From IMG/VR virus record IMGVR_UViG_3300034071_002683, positions 1-33,956 of that record: DNA of 33,956 bases; one strand, given 5' to 3'. Below, piece by piece: positions 1-6,398 of this stretch; the stretch's first letter is position 1, and each line of letters begins with the position of its first letter. The DNA is from a virus. The position numbers and the translations under genes are program-made. A model generated the notes under the pieces. It was given only the letters and a program-made list of their open reading frames with translations. It did no database searches and was not told the DNA's origin.

Positions 1-6
1 AACTGT

Positions 7-462
7 TTAGGCTGTTAGGACTGCTTGCTGTATCTGCGGTAACTCAACTAAGCCATGTAGCCCAAATTCTTGTATCCACCGGGGTCGTTCTACTTCTGGT
101 AATGTGGACTTGATATAGAAAGCTAATGCCCGCTTAGAATCAATCTGAGTTCGACACTGCTCAAAGGCAAAAGACCCTTTAAGTTGATTGTTGACAATAG
201 CTAGATTTGCCTGTTCTATGGAGTTGTAGAATTTTTCTTTTTGCTTCCTGCGATAAGATTCTCCAGTAAAACAAATACCTGAAAATAATCCAAATATTTG
301 CTGAACCAACTTAACTGAGTTATTTTGATGGGAAAATAATACAGGGGAAAAAGTACCTGCTATGGCTGTAATTGCCAGCGTTCCCATTAATAATCGTTCT
401 GTCATCATTAATGGGAGAAAGTTGTCTCTATCCTTGGTAAAAGGGGTTTCACGAATCTGCAT
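7..462 (-). CDS. small membrane protein, last gene of left minus-strand cluster
   Basis: A 151-aa protein of unknown function. Two hydrophobic stretches are visible (about residues 25-43 and 53-68), followed by a basic segment (YRRKQKEKF) and a soluble C-terminal half, so it is probably anchored in the membrane with a cytoplasmic tail. Its ATG lies inside the last codons of the upstream P-loop gene (14-nt overlap). No Shine-Dalgarno sequence is visible, so translation is probably coupled. The stop codon is at the extreme left of the window, so any further genes of the cluster lie outside. I recognise no family. Confidence 0.7.
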   Translation of the reverse strand: MQIRETPFTKDRDNFLPLMMTERLLMGTLAITAIAGTFSPVLFSHQNNSVKLVQQIFGLFSGICFTGESYRRKQKEKFYNSIEQANLAIVNNQLKGSFAFEQCRTQIDSKRALAFYIKSTLPEVERPRWIQEFGLHGLVELPQIQQAVLTA

Positions 463-952
463 AAGGTTTTGGTAGGTTAGGTGCTAATGTTATGTAAGGG
501 TCTTTATTCGTGGGAATTACCAATGCACAAGGAATGTATTTGTTGTCAAGTAAATCCCGTACTTCTTCAAAAAGCACACCTAATTCTGGATTAATATTCC
601 AGTAATTAAGACTGCCTAGTAAGTACCGCATCACGCGAGTTCCCATTGCAATAAAAGAGATGTTTTCTCGCTGTTTTTTGGTAAGTCCAATATCCAGTGG
701 GCTTTGTCTTTCCAAGATGTCGTCTCTGTGGAAACCAGTTTTTCCCTGAATCATTTTAATTAAACTTGATTTACCAATGCCAAATTCCCCGGTTACTATT
801 AGTTGAGGATACTGATTTTGACTTGAGTTTTGTTTTTGTGCTACCAAACTACTGCATAGATTATCTAACCAGGAATCATCAAGTATGATGTGTTCAGGGT
901 TGTCTAAAGCCAAGGTTTCTAATCGTTTTAAAATTCTCTCAAGATGCTGCAT
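449..952 (-). CDS. P-loop NTPase-like protein
   Basis: A 167-aa protein with a clear Walker A motif, GEFGIGKSS (about residues 56-64), preceded by a hydrophobic strand (QLIVT), as in P-loop NTPases. No convincing Walker B is seen, though IPCALVIPTNKD near residue 145 is a second hydrophobic strand. The N-terminal 45 residues look helical. At 167 aa it is short for an AAA+ or Zot-type ATPase, so it may be a minimal nucleotide-binding subunit. An AGGGA ribosome-binding site precedes the ATG. It overlaps both neighbours, which encode membrane proteins, so it may energise or switch a membrane complex. That role is inference; the P-loop itself is seen directly. Confidence 0.75.
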   Translation of the reverse strand: MQHLERILKRLETLALDNPEHIILDDSWLDNLCSSLVAQKQNSSQNQYPQLIVTGEFGIGKSSLIKMIQGKTGFHRDDILERQSPLDIGLTKKQRENISFIAMGTRVMRYLLGSLNYWNINPELGVLFEEVRDLLDNKYIPCALVIPTNKDPYITLAPNLPKPYADS

Positions 953-1226
953 AAATCCCTACCATGACTGCAAATAAAGCTAAACTTCCTAGTGTGTAAA
1001 TAGGTGCAAAACCTACTATGTTTTGTGTTTTATTGAGAATTCCGTGATGTTTGTAGTACAAACCTAACCAGTTATTAATGCCACTAATTATTATTAGTAA
1101 TAATCCTAAAAATATTAGTGCGATCGCCCCTCCAGTGGTAACAGGAAATGCTTTTAACAAAAAGCTTAGAAGCTGAAAGGTTGCGTAACCACAGAATAGT
1201 AACCCCCCGTAAAATTCTTTATCCAT
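939..1226 (-). CDS. polytopic membrane protein (three predicted segments)
   Basis: A 95-aa, strongly hydrophobic protein with about three membrane segments (residues 6-27, 30-55 and 70-94) and short loops. It has almost no soluble part. The stop codon overlaps the start of the P-loop gene, and the reading frame begins four bases after the end of a 31-aa membrane peptide gene. Small size and compact hydrophobic packing recall holins, conjugation pilot proteins and coat-like proteins, but nothing in the sequence decides between these. Function unknown. Confidence 0.7.
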   Translation of the reverse strand: MDKEFYGGLLFCGYATFQLLSFLLKAFPVTTGGAIALIFLGLLLIIISGINNWLGLYYKHHGILNKTQNIVGFAPIYTLGSLALFAVMVGIYAAS

Positions 1227-1229
1227 TAC

Positions 1230-1325
1230 TTACCTTCTCATGTCATATTGCAAGTACAAAATCATGCCTAAGAACAGTGCAATTAATAGTATTGTAATTA
1301 TACCTGTGATGTCTGGGATTAACAT
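1230..1325 (-). CDS. 31-aa single-span membrane peptide
   Basis: A 31-codon frame exactly fills the gap between the 160-aa and 95-aa membrane protein genes. It encodes a peptide that is almost entirely one transmembrane helix (residues 2-26, rich in I, L, G and F) with a short basic end, DMRR. A good ribosome-binding site (AGAGGAAG, about 8 nt before ATG) and the tight fit between neighbours support it as real. It could be a small subunit or stabiliser of a membrane complex. Function unknown. Confidence 0.6.
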   Translation of the reverse strand: MLIPDITGIITILLIALFLGMILYLQYDMRR

Positions 1326-1326
1326 C

Positions 1327-1809
1327 TTAGTCTTCCTCTTTGCTTGCTAAATAAAAGACATTTGCACAACCAAAAGCTAATTCACTACCAACAACAAATA
1401 CCCCACACAAAACCTTTAAAAACATCAAGGAAGGATTGCCTAACTGTTTTAAATTGATTTGATAATCAGTCCAGAAAGTGTAGGCTGCTATTAGCAAAAA
1501 AGCTGTTATACCAACAAAAAACACTGCATCAAATATTTGCTTCACCTCTTTATCTGCTCTAGGTTTTTCTAAAATCTTAACTAATATTTTGGGGTCAAAT
1601 AAAACCGTGGTTACAGATAATTCAATCCCCAAAATCAAAGCAACTGTTACTGCACTTGCAAAGATTCTTTGCCAATATTCCGCACTCTTTAATAAGTTAT
1701 AAAAGTGTGGGTACAGGGTGTAAGCATTGTACAAAAGCACACCCCAGCCAACTTTATTAAAGAATCGGAATAGAGTAGCGTCGGCTTCACTATTCCTCTT
1801 GAATATCAT
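1327..1809 (-). CDS. polytopic membrane protein
   Basis: A 160-aa protein with three to four predicted membrane segments (about residues 18-35, 48-70, 93-112 and 128-152) separated by short polar loops, one of them charged (KPRADKEVKQ). Its ATG overlaps the stop of the upstream coiled-coil gene as ATGA, typical of translational coupling. I do not recognise a family. It sits in the middle of the co-directional cluster of small membrane proteins and probably belongs to the same complex. Confidence 0.7.
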   Translation of the reverse strand: MIFKRNSEADATLFRFFNKVGWGVLLYNAYTLYPHFYNLLKSAEYWQRIFASAVTVALILGIELSVTTVLFDPKILVKILEKPRADKEVKQIFDAVFFVGITAFLLIAAYTFWTDYQINLKQLGNPSLMFLKVLCGVFVVGSELAFGCANVFYLASKEED

Positions 1810-2246
1810 GAAAATATCTCCGTAGCTTGAACTGTATAGACTGTTTCGTAGGCGTTTAAGTTAACTTGAGTTTCTGCTGCGCCTAGTTGATACCTAGATA
1901 CAACTTTACCGTGACTAGCTTCAATCCCTCTTAAACGTTCATCAACTTGCATCACTTTTTGAGTGTGCTGAACATTTAATTCATGAAGCCTTAGTAGCTG
2001 ATCCATTTGCTGACTTCTGCTGGTAACTATTTCTTTTGCTAATTGTAGTTGGGCTTCTATTTCTCCAGTGTGTTTAGCTTCGTTTAAAACCTGTTGGGCG
2101 GAAACTGATTCTGGAAGGATCATTCTCTCTTTAATTCTTGCTAAAGAACTACCCATGTCCCCAATTTTTGTGACATTAGTTCCAATTCCTTTTAGATCAG
2201 TTTTATTATTGCTGGAGGCAAGTCCCCCGAATATGTTGTCTAACAT
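1806..2246 (-). CDS. helical, coiled-coil-like protein
   Basis: A 146-aa soluble protein with a glycine-rich N-terminus (MLDNIFGGLASSNN) and a long alpha-helical stretch rich in E, Q, L and R (about residues 45-115) that looks like coiled coil. No membrane segment. An AGGA ribosome-binding site lies about 9 nt before the ATG. The start overlaps the end of the upstream repeat-containing membrane gene, and the stop overlaps the next start (ATGA). Role unknown; a structural or adaptor part of the same cluster is plausible. Confidence 0.7.
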   Translation of the reverse strand: MLDNIFGGLASSNNKTDLKGIGTNVTKIGDMGSSLARIKERMILPESVSAQQVLNEAKHTGEIEAQLQLAKEIVTSRSQQMDQLLRLHELNVQHTQKVMQVDERLRGIEASHGKVVSRYQLGAAETQVNLNAYETVYTVQATEIFS

Positions 2247-2607
2247 TTTGATGTTCCTGGTTGGTTGATTTGTTGATACTTAAATATGCACAGAGAATTA
2301 ATACAAGAAAGGTCAATCCCAAAAAACTAATAGTGAAAATATTAGTTATGGTTGCGTCGCGCTGAATCTGTTGTTCAATGCGATACTGCTGATCTTTGTG
2401 GTACTTTGCGTCGCGCCGACTTTGCTCTTCAGCGCGATACTGTTTATCTTTGTGATAGTCAGATGACGTGATGATCCTGTCAAGGATATCTTCAGGAATA
2501 GAACCTTTGACTGCAAACTCACCACCGGGCTTCACGGTAAGTTCTAGTGGGTTCTTCTGGGTTTGTTGGATATCCTCCTGTGTCTCTAGATGGCTGGGAA
2601 ACTGCAT
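2206..2607 (-). CDS. single-span membrane protein with tandem 18-residue repeats
   Basis: A 133-aa protein with an acidic/polar N-terminal region, two adjacent 18-residue repeats (YHKDKQYRAEEQSRRDA and YHKDQQYRIEQQIQRDA, about residues 52-87), then one strong transmembrane helix (about 89-111) and a short tail. The repeats are charged, helical and probably form a stalk or coiled coil next to the membrane. An AGGA ribosome-binding site is upstream. It overlaps the genes on both sides. Function unknown. Confidence 0.7.
   Translation of the reverse strand: MQFPSHLETQEDIQQTQKNPLELTVKPGGEFAVKGSIPEDILDRIITSSDYHKDKQYRAEEQSRRDAKYHKDQQYRIEQQIQRDATITNIFTISFLGLTFLVLILCAYLSINKSTNQEHQNVRQHIRGTCLQQ
2351..2458 (-). 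repeat. two tandem 54-bp in-frame repeats
   Basis: Two head-to-tail 54-bp units (2351-2404 and 2405-2458) share most bases, including the cores TGCGTCGCG and GCGATACTG. They keep the reading frame of the membrane protein, giving the duplicated YHKD...RDA peptide. The differences show the duplication is not brand new. Confidence 0.8.
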
Positions 2608-2719
2608 AAATTACTATTCCTGATGCTATGAACAATTGAGCAAATATGGCCGCTACCAGCCAATAGGAAGGGCTAATAATGCCACTAATTACCCCATGCC
2701 TCGTCAAAAGCTGACTCAA
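2519..2719 (-). CDS. small single-span membrane protein
   Basis: A 66-aa frame with one hydrophobic segment (about residues 19-41) followed by a polar, proline-rich tail (SQPSRDTGGYPTNPEEP). It overlaps the 3' end of the upstream 181-aa gene and the 5' end of the repeat-containing membrane gene. No ATG exists in the frame; candidate starts are TTG at 2719 or TTG at 2707, so the N-terminus is uncertain. Position in the operon and the clean membrane segment support it. Function unknown. Confidence 0.5.
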   Translation of the reverse strand: MSQLLTRHGVISGIISPSYWLVAAIFAQLFIASGIVIYAVSQPSRDTGGYPTNPEEPTRTYREARW

Positions 2720-3230
2720 ATTCTTCGAGAAAGTTTTTGTTTTCTTCCGACCTCTTCTTGAGTTCTGCCGTAAACTTTCCTACAATATTTGACTCCATGT
2801 TGTTAGTCAGCCCAACTAAATCATCTACAATTAAATTTTCTTTTTCTTCAACTTTTCTGGCAACAATATTTTTCATGGTTGTTGCCCGTGAAGATATTGT
2901 TTGATTTAGTTGTATGATAACTGGCTTTAAATCCTCAATAGGATTATGCCCGGTGCTTTTATTCTTGGTATTTCGGGTTTTCTTTCCTGGTTTTTCAGTC
3001 ACTAAATCAATTGAGTTGCTGTTAGGAATTAATGCTATTGACCCGGATTGTTTATCAATTTCCTCAGCAATAAATTGGACGTTTGGCTCATTAAAGGTTT
3101 CAGATTCAGGGTCGTAAATACTGGTTAAATCTAGCCCGACTTCATTAGCGATCGCTATGGCCTTTGCCTCTAATTCTTCATCAGAAATATCTTGAGTTAA
3201 GTAAGTTCTGATAATATTAAATACGCTCAT
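2685..3230 (-). CDS. soluble helical protein of unknown function
   Basis: A 181-aa protein starting at an ATG with a good TAGGAG site 6 nt upstream. The N-terminal half is acidic (ISDEELEAKAIAIANEVGLDL), a lysine/asparagine-rich linker follows near residue 85, and the C-terminal 80 residues look helical and coiled-coil-like, ending in ESAFDEAWGN. It overlaps the 49-aa gene upstream and the small membrane gene downstream. No membrane segment or known motif is seen. Confidence 0.7.
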   Translation of the reverse strand: MSVFNIIRTYLTQDISDEELEAKAIAIANEVGLDLTSIYDPESETFNEPNVQFIAEEIDKQSGSIALIPNSNSIDLVTEKPGKKTRNTKNKSTGHNPIEDLKPVIIQLNQTISSRATTMKNIVARKVEEKENLIVDDLVGLTNNMESNIVGKFTAELKKRSEENKNFLEEFESAFDEAWGN

Positions 3231-3366
3231 TGGTGACTCCTAGTTTTTGTTTGATTTCTTTTTTGGCCTTGGCTGTAAAGATGCTTAACGGTGCATCTGT
3301 TCTCCACTCTATATAGCCGTCTCCTTCTGGTTTACGGATTAAAATTATCACTTGTGCATTGCTCAC
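3217..3366 (-). CDS. 49-aa protein, GTG start
   Basis: A 49-codon frame begins at GTG with an AAGGAG site 7 nt upstream and ends overlapping the start of the 181-aa gene. The product starts MSNAQVIILIRKPEG, with a beta strand followed by a basic helix (FTAKAKKEIKQKLG). It overlaps the end of the helix-turn-helix-like gene by 35 nt. Strong ribosome-binding site and coupled spacing support it. Function unknown; the strand-helix pattern and basic charge would suit a small nucleic-acid or partner-binding protein. Confidence 0.6.
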   Translation of the reverse strand: MSNAQVIILIRKPEGDGYIEWRTDAPLSIFTAKAKKEIKQKLGVTNERI

Positions 3367-3622
3367 TATCAAACTCCTTTTTGATTTGTTGATGACTGTT
3401 TCTTACGTTTTTGTACTTACGTATTAACTGCTGTATCTTAGTTAGTTCGGCAAGTTCTTTTTCTGTTAGAGGAAAGCCATTTAGTTCCTCTGATTGGGCG
3501 TTAAAAAAGTTTTCAAACACCCCTAAAACTTCAAATCCAAACCGGATATATCGCTGTATTTGTCTTTGGCTTACGCTTAAAGTTACTCCCGCCTCTTTTC
3601 GGCTGATCTTTGGTAGATTCAT
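3332..3622 (-). CDS. helix-turn-helix-like regulator candidate
   Basis: A 96-aa protein whose N-terminus (KISRKEAGVTLSVSQRQIQRYIRFGFEVLG) resembles a MerR/excisionase-type or plasmid-control helix-turn-helix: a short helix, a turn (LSVS) and a recognition-like helix (QRQIQRYIRF). The rest is helical and charged. The start is the ATG at 3622, just after two copies of the decamer TCATGTCCGG (plus strand) and a minus-strand promoter, so autoregulation is likely. It heads the operon that continues into the membrane genes. Family assignment is tentative. Confidence 0.6.
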   Translation of the reverse strand: MNLPKISRKEAGVTLSVSQRQIQRYIRFGFEVLGVFENFFNAQSEELNGFPLTEKELAELTKIQQLIRKYKNVRNSHQQIKKEFDSEQCTSDNFNP

Positions 3623-3625
3623 CTC

Positions 3626-3646
3626 TCATGTCCGGGTCATGTCCGG
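3626..3646. promoter_or_regulatory. two direct repeats TCATGTCCGG, candidate operator
   Basis: TCATGTCCGG occurs at 3626-3635 and 3637-3646, an 11-bp period (one helical turn), between the promoter at 3656-3684 and the ATG at 3622. This is a natural place for an autorepressor site covering the ribosome-binding region of the helix-turn-helix gene. Confidence 0.55.
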
Positions 3647-3655
3647 TATGTACTT

Positions 3656-3684
3656 ACTATAAAACCCCTCTAATAGAGCGTCAA
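3656..3684 (-). promoter_or_regulatory. sigma70-type promoter of the left membrane cluster
   Basis: Read on the minus strand: -35 TTGACG (3679-3684), 17-bp spacer, -10 TATAGT (3656-3661). The spacer contains the near-palindrome CTCTATTAGAG, a variant of the CCCTCTAAT motif at the 4012-4040 inverted repeat. It would transcribe the gene starting at 3622 and the overlapping genes after it. Confidence 0.65.
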
Positions 3685-3690
3685 TAGATA

Positions 3691-3706
3691 TGTGGGATTT
3701 CCCACA
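3691..3706. promoter_or_regulatory. 16-bp palindrome next to the -35 box
   Basis: TGTGGGA and TCCCACA separated by two bases form a dyad 7 bp upstream of the minus-strand -35. It lies inside a wider imperfect inverted repeat whose arms begin AAAACCCCT (3661) and end AGGGGTTTT (3728). A regulator-binding site is the likely role. Confidence 0.55.
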
Positions 3707-3733
3707 TTTGCTGACAATTAAAGGGGTTTTGGA

Positions 3734-3979
3734 TTAGTTATTTTTAGCTAGATTCAGAAGGAAAACAGCCACCCAGTCCGGTAATTCGTCGGCGTAGAAC
3801 CATTTCTGGACGGTTGCGGTTACAGGTGGTTGTAGCCCAGTTCCTTCATAATATTTAGATATTTTTTGCTCAACCCAGTTGATACAAAACTTTTGGTAGC
3901 CGCGATCGCCGGGATTTAGTCCGGCTGCTTTTGCCTCTTTTTGGGGTAAAACTGGTTCAATTAGCTTCATTCGTGCCAT
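3734..3979 (-). CDS. 81-aa protein, unknown
   Basis: An 81-aa protein starting MARMKLIEPVLPQKEA at an ATG with CAGGAGC about 10 nt upstream. It has a compact, mostly helical look with conserved-looking aromatic positions (INWVEQKISKYY, VQKWFYADELPDW). There is no membrane segment. It is separated from the downstream cluster by 111 bp that contain a promoter, so it may be its own unit, read divergently from the gene at 4112. It could be a small regulator, but no DNA-binding motif is clear. Confidence 0.65.
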   Translation of the reverse strand: MARMKLIEPVLPQKEAKAAGLNPGDRGYQKFCINWVEQKISKYYEGTGLQPPVTATVQKWFYADELPDWVAVFLLNLAKNN

Positions 3980-4011
3980 AATTAGTTAGCTCCTGTGCGG
4001 GGGTGACATAT

Positions 4012-4040
4012 CCCTCTAATTGCTCTCAACAATTAGAGGG
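4012..4040. promoter_or_regulatory. 11-bp inverted repeat in divergent intergenic region
   Basis: CCCTCTAATTG (4012-4022) and CAATTAGAGGG (4030-4040) form perfect arms around 7 bases. Related half-sites occur at 3664-3676, 3713-3726 and 4066-4076 (CCTCTATTAG), around the promoter of the left cluster. An operator controlling both divergent units fits better than a terminator, because no plus-strand gene ends here. Confidence 0.6.
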
Positions 4041-4111
4041 ATTTTAATTTTAAAAATAGCATATTCCTCTATTAGTGTGCTATTAGTGGAAATAATAGTT
4101 TTAGGTTCTAT

Positions 4112-4480
4112 ATGACTAAGCCACGGACAAGAGAAGAGATTGAGAAGGATATTGCCACCCATCCTGACCGGGGGTTGATCAACGGCAAAAAAGTAGTTAG
4201 TGACGAACCCAGGGAAGTTCGCGCTAAAATCTCTAGTGCGTTAAAGCGCAAGGTGTTAAGAATAGGTGCGTGCTATGGCATGGACATAACGGACGTAATC
4301 AAAATGGCCGTAGCGACTTTATGGAGACAGGAACAGCAAGTAGTTGAGTCTCACGAAAAAGAGAAGGCTGCTGAGTTTGGAGTATCAGTACAAGATATCC
4401 AGATGAAATCTTTTGGTCACTACAAAAATGTCAGCAGACGAAAAAGATTAAACTTCACAAAATCTAAAGAAGATGAGTAA
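4112..4480 (+). CDS. ribbon-helix-helix-like DNA-binding protein
   Basis: A 122-aa basic protein. Its middle (about residues 37-72, KISSALKRKVLRIGACYGMDITDV then IKMAVATLWRQE) fits a ribbon-helix-helix fold: a short strand, a basic helix and a second helix, as in small plasmid and phage repressors. The N-terminus is charged and probably flexible; the C-terminus is lysine/arginine-rich (SRRKRLNFTKSK). It is transcribed divergently from the 81-aa gene across an inverted repeat that it might bind. The family call is an inference from pattern. Confidence 0.6.
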   Translation: MTKPRTREEIEKDIATHPDRGLINGKKVVSDEPREVRAKISSALKRKVLRIGACYGMDITDVIKMAVATLWRQEQQVVESHEKEKAAEFGVSVQDIQMKSFGHYKNVSRRKRLNFTKSKEDE

Positions 4481-4958
4481 AATATTATTTTTGTCCCTAA
4501 ACGCCATTAGGCAGTCTAAATCAGGAAGTAGTATTATTCTCAACCCACGAGACCAGGAATTAATACCAGGTGTCATAGACATCATTAGTAAATATTCAGA
4601 TTGGGATATTACTGGAATTACGAACCAAGTGGGAATACAAGGGCGCAAAAAGACATTATCATCTTGTATTCAGGAACAAATCTACACAATGGAATTGTTA
4701 CCCAATTTGAGTTCTGTTAATTTCTGTACAACCTTTGATGGAAGTACGGCTTATAGGTGTCATCGTGATACTGCTTGGGTTGAGTTACCTTTTGGGCGTA
4801 ATTACCGCAAGCCCGCGCCTGGTATGATTCACCAATTTATTGAGGATTATACATCACTACCACTAACCCATGCTTTAATGGTAGGTGTAAACAGAGATGA
4901 TCAGCAATGCGCCTTGTCTGCTGGTATTGATTTTATTTGGGCTGATGAGTGGAGGTAA
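4473..4958 (+). CDS. HAD-like hydrolase with lost catalytic aspartates
   Basis: A 161-aa protein aligning by eye with small HAD phosphatases of the histidinol/heptose-bisphosphate phosphatase type: LNPRDQELIPGVIDII, WDITGITNQVGIQG, then RKPAPGM (motif III lysine) and ALMVGVNRDDQQCALSAGIDF (motif IV region). The nucleophile motif, normally DxDGT, reads SLNAI near residue 8, and the first motif IV aspartate (normally VGD) is valine. The fold is probably kept while phosphatase activity is lost. Its ATG overlaps the upstream stop (ATGAGTAA). A binding or regulatory role is possible. Confidence 0.7.
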   Translation: MSKILFLSLNAIRQSKSGSSIILNPRDQELIPGVIDIISKYSDWDITGITNQVGIQGRKKTLSSCIQEQIYTMELLPNLSSVNFCTTFDGSTAYRCHRDTAWVELPFGRNYRKPAPGMIHQFIEDYTSLPLTHALMVGVNRDDQQCALSAGIDFIWADEWR

Positions 4959-4960
4959 GT

Positions 4961-5188
4961 ATGTGGAAAGTTCCATTGTTGACTATGTTGCAATACCTGA
5001 ATAGTGAGTGCAATGATCTCAAGAATCAAGAAAAACAGGTAATCAAGGTTTTAGAAGCATTGGTTGTTATTTGCGAAAACGAATATATAGCTGAGAAAAT
5101 TCTAGACACTGCGGAAAAATACCGTAGCAATTCTCACAGTTTTACTACATTACAAGAACTAATGGAGGCAATTGTAGTTTATGAATGA
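4961..5188 (+). CDS. 75-aa helical protein, unknown
   Basis: The best start is the ATG at 4961, with GGAGG 5 nt upstream; an in-frame ATG at 4949 lacks such a site. The product (MWKVPLLTMLQYLNSE...) is mostly helical and acidic, with a cysteine (VVICENE) and no membrane or DNA-binding signature. It overlaps the next gene by 8 nt (ATGAATGA) and follows the HAD-like gene directly, so the four genes from 4112 to 5672 look like one operon. Confidence 0.65.
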   Translation: MWKVPLLTMLQYLNSECNDLKNQEKQVIKVLEALVVICENEYIAEKILDTAEKYRSNSHSFTTLQELMEAIVVYE

Positions 5189-5672
5189 AGGATACCCTGA
5201 GCGTTGGGTACGGGCTAATTGTGTAGAACTCTATAATGGTGCAATATGCGATCGCACCTGGCGGAAATACAAGCGTATATGTCGAGTACCGGACGGTCGC
5301 AAAAACCCAAAAGACACTGAACCAATGGTTGACAAGACTTATGCCCAGCGGTTATTCATGCTTGCATATATGCGGTGTGAGCAAAAGCGAGGGAACAAAC
5401 ACCCTGCTGGTTGGCAGTCCCGTATTAGTTTAAAAGAAATAATTACACGCCTAAACCAACCTGCAACAAAAGTAGCATTGGATCAAGCGTTGGGAAATGG
5501 GGTACGCATTGATGGTGTACTAGGAAAGGATGTACCGAACTGGCTACAGAGACAGCTAGGTAAGTCTGTATCTGTGCGGACACTAAGAAGATGGGCAAAG
5601 AAAAACGGGGTAGACTTTTGCTCTCATCTCCCCGTGCCTATTCCCACATTAAACTTGTTTCTTCAGATTTAG
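5181..5672 (+). CDS. basic protein with helix-turn-helix-like C-terminus
   Basis: A 163-aa basic protein. The C-terminal third (WLQRQLGKSVSVRTLRRWAKKNG, about residues 124-146) looks like a helix-turn-helix: helix, turn GKSVS, then a basic recognition-type helix. The N-terminus (ERWVRANCVELYNGAICDRTWRKYKRICRV) also contains a basic helix pair that could bind DNA. It overlaps the upstream gene and ends just before a strong terminator, so it closes the operon. A transcriptional regulator is likely; the family is not recognised. Confidence 0.6.
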   Translation: MNEGYPERWVRANCVELYNGAICDRTWRKYKRICRVPDGRKNPKDTEPMVDKTYAQRLFMLAYMRCEQKRGNKHPAGWQSRISLKEIITRLNQPATKVALDQALGNGVRIDGVLGKDVPNWLQRQLGKSVSVRTLRRWAKKNGVDFCSHLPVPIPTLNLFLQI

Positions 5673-5681
5673 CCCGCTTTT

Positions 5682-5709
5682 TGCCAGGTCTGCTTTCCTG
5701 GCATTTTTT
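5682..5709 (+). terminator. rho-independent terminator
   Basis: TGCCAGG and CCTGGCA arms (5682-5688, 5697-5703), 8-base loop, then six T. It ends the plus-strand unit that begins at 4112. Confidence 0.85.
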
Positions 5710-5732
5710 GATTTTAGCACAAACATAACCAG

Positions 5733-6242
5733 GTGACAAATATGTTATTAAAAACACTAGGAATTGGAATATCAGCTTTACTGTTGATCGCAGCACCAGC
5801 AAAAGCTGAATGGGGCGGTGCTAAATGGGGAATGACCCTGGAGCAGGTGTCTAAAGTTGCACCAAACAAGCTTGAGATCATGAAAGGTACTTGCGGTGAA
5901 GACTTTAAGTTAGGCAGAGAAGTTTACAATACTTACTGGACTGGCTATAACGCTGTTTACGTTGTTTGCTATATTTTTGACAGCAATAAATTAAATGAAG
6001 TAATATTATTGTCTACTGATGTTAGCACCCATTTGGAATACTTAACCAAAAAGTACAAAAATGCTCCGGTAAAAACAAATTCTGTGGGTGATACGATTAC
6101 TCCCACAGGAGCGCTTAGAAGGTACGTTAGAAGAAGCTGGAAAACCAAAGAAAAAGAGGTGACATTTAAAACTGTTCACGATGACGGTAAGCTTAAATTA
6201 GAAATGGTTATCTTTTCAAAAAACCAGGAAACAGATGATTAA
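5733..6242 (+). CDS. secreted or periplasmic protein with signal peptide
   Basis: A 169-aa protein with a textbook signal peptide: basic start, hydrophobic core (LGIGISALLLIAAP), and probable cleavage after AKA at about residue 25 (AKA-EW). The mature part has the pattern WGGAKWGMTLEQVSKVAP seen in many small exported bacterial proteins of unknown role, two cysteines (GTCGED, VVCYIF) that could pair, and a beta-rich C-terminus. It stands alone after a terminator. Secretion by a phage gene could serve host-surface change or superinfection exclusion, but nothing here shows that. Confidence 0.7.
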   Translation: MTNMLLKTLGIGISALLLIAAPAKAEWGGAKWGMTLEQVSKVAPNKLEIMKGTCGEDFKLGREVYNTYWTGYNAVYVVCYIFDSNKLNEVILLSTDVSTHLEYLTKKYKNAPVKTNSVGDTITPTGALRRYVRRSWKTKEKEVTFKTVHDDGKLKLEMVIFSKNQETDD

Positions 6243-6327
6243 AAATGATATTTGGATCAAGTCTCAAGAGGGCATGATTAAATATCAACATTAGAAGTTG
6301 TAACTGTAGCTAAAGTTTGATTTTTGT

Positions 6328-6389
6328 GATATAATTGTAGATGTCAAACTCTGATAAATTAAGGGTGCTGTTGGTTAATAACCAACAGC
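6328..6389 (+). promoter_or_regulatory. extended -10 promoter and leader hairpin
   Basis: TGATATAAT (6327-6335) is an extended -10 box without a clear -35. About 30 nt downstream, GCTGTTGGTT (6367-6376) and AACCAACAGC (6380-6389) form a perfect 10-bp hairpin with a 3-base loop, only 9 bases before the ATG at 6399. The short TTTAT after it makes a weak terminator; an effect on translation of the gpM-like gene is equally possible. Confidence 0.5.
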
Positions 6390-6398
6390 TTTATCATT

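Noticed and set aside
449-952. Reading the P-loop protein as a classical GTPase (Walker A plus TNKD)
   Set aside because: The NKxD spacing is wrong (NKDP) and no G3 DxxG is seen, so only a P-loop NTPase is claimed.
2068-3117. Plus-strand frames at 2068-2268 and 2914-3117
   Set aside because: Both are antisense to well-supported overlapping genes and lack ribosome-binding sites.
3691-4040. Inverted repeats read as terminators
   Set aside because: They lie around promoters and no transcript end in the matching direction is expected there; an operator role fits better.
5236-5433. Plus-strand 65-aa frame inside the 163-aa gene
   Set aside because: Shadow frame: no ribosome-binding site, and the host frame has coupled starts and a clear basic helix pattern.
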